The notes under the pieces: generated by a model | Databases searched by the model: none | What the model was told of the DNA's origin: nothing | What the model saw: only the letters and a program-made list of their open reading frames with translations | Program-made: the position numbers and the translations under genes | Assembly: GCF_000966975.1 (NCBI RefSeq) | Contig: NZ_JZWV01000368.1 | Coordinates: 1 to 6,162, forward strand | Origin: Streptomyces katrae | Lineage (GTDB): Bacteria > Actinomycetota > Actinomycetes > Streptomycetales > Streptomycetaceae | Length of the DNA: 6,162 bases | Direction of reading: 5' to 3' | In this document: in pieces, positions 6,099-6,162 of the stretch | How positions within the stretch are numbered: the stretch's first letter is position 1 | How the letters are laid out: each line of letters begins with the position of its first letter

Positions 6099-6104
6099 AC
6101 CCTA
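6099..6104 (-). promoter_or_regulatory. Candidate -10 box (or ribosome binding site) of the nuclease gene
   Basis: TAGGGT on the minus strand ends 7 bases before the ATG at 6091, so transcription could start at the A of the ATG and give a leaderless mRNA. No TTGAC-like -35 is found 16-19 bases upstream. The AGGG within it could instead serve as a weak ribosome binding site with 8-base spacing. The sequence cannot decide between these. Confidence 0.3.
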
Positions 6105-6162
6105 GGCCCGGACTCGCCGCCCGGCCGCCCGACACGACGGCCGCTGCGCGGAGCGGAGTCCC

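Noticed and set aside
6141..6156. CCGCT-GCGCGG-AGCGG hairpin at the right edge, a possible terminator of a neighbour
   Set aside because: Five base pairs and no T-run on either strand inside the window; such hairpins are common in DNA of this composition. Positions 6105-6162 otherwise show nothing clear.

Overview
The window looks like a piece of a Streptomyces (or close Streptomycetaceae) chromosome. It is very GC-rich, third codon positions are almost all G or C, and the order rpsD - DUF948 protein - DUF6167 protein - alaS - ruvX is, from memory, the usual Streptomyces arrangement of this core locus. No mobile element, CRISPR array, tRNA or rRNA is visible.

Layout. Positions 1-3631 on the minus strand form one tight operon, read from right to left: a small membrane-anchored DUF948 protein (3631-3203), a second small membrane-anchored DUF6167 protein (3194-2850), alanyl-tRNA synthetase alaS (2850-181) and the first 59 codons of ruvX (178 to the window edge). 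Gaps are +8, -1 and +2 bases, so translational coupling is likely. The 189-base gap at 3632-3820 holds the probable operon promoter, a 10-base direct repeat at its transcription start, a 13-base palindrome upstream, and the hairpin terminator of rpsD. Next comes rpsD (4432-3821, minus), a single ribosomal protein gene with its own terminator.

The most informative part is the 55-base gap between rpsD and a divergent plus-strand gene (4488-5408) for a HugZ-like protein with a C-terminal DUF2470 domain. The gap carries a near-consensus DtxR/IdeR/DmdR1 iron box (TTAGGTGAGGCTTACCTTA, 4455-4473) overlapping a plausible -10 element. This gives a simple model: an iron-repressed, probably haem- or flavin-related enzyme made when iron is scarce. 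The same box lies only 22 bases upstream of the rpsD start codon. The first ~60 codons of the HugZ-like gene have relaxed codon use and a 9-bp perfect stem-loop, suggesting that this stretch also carries the rpsD promoter or leader on the other strand.

The right end holds a convergent gene (6091-5402, minus) for a predicted exported lipoprotein nuclease of the HNH/DUF1524 type. Its stop codon overlaps that of the HugZ-like gene. I see no new multi-gene defence or mobile system. The candidates for new biology are regulatory: the iron box shared by rpsD and the HugZ-like gene, and the dual-use DNA beside it.
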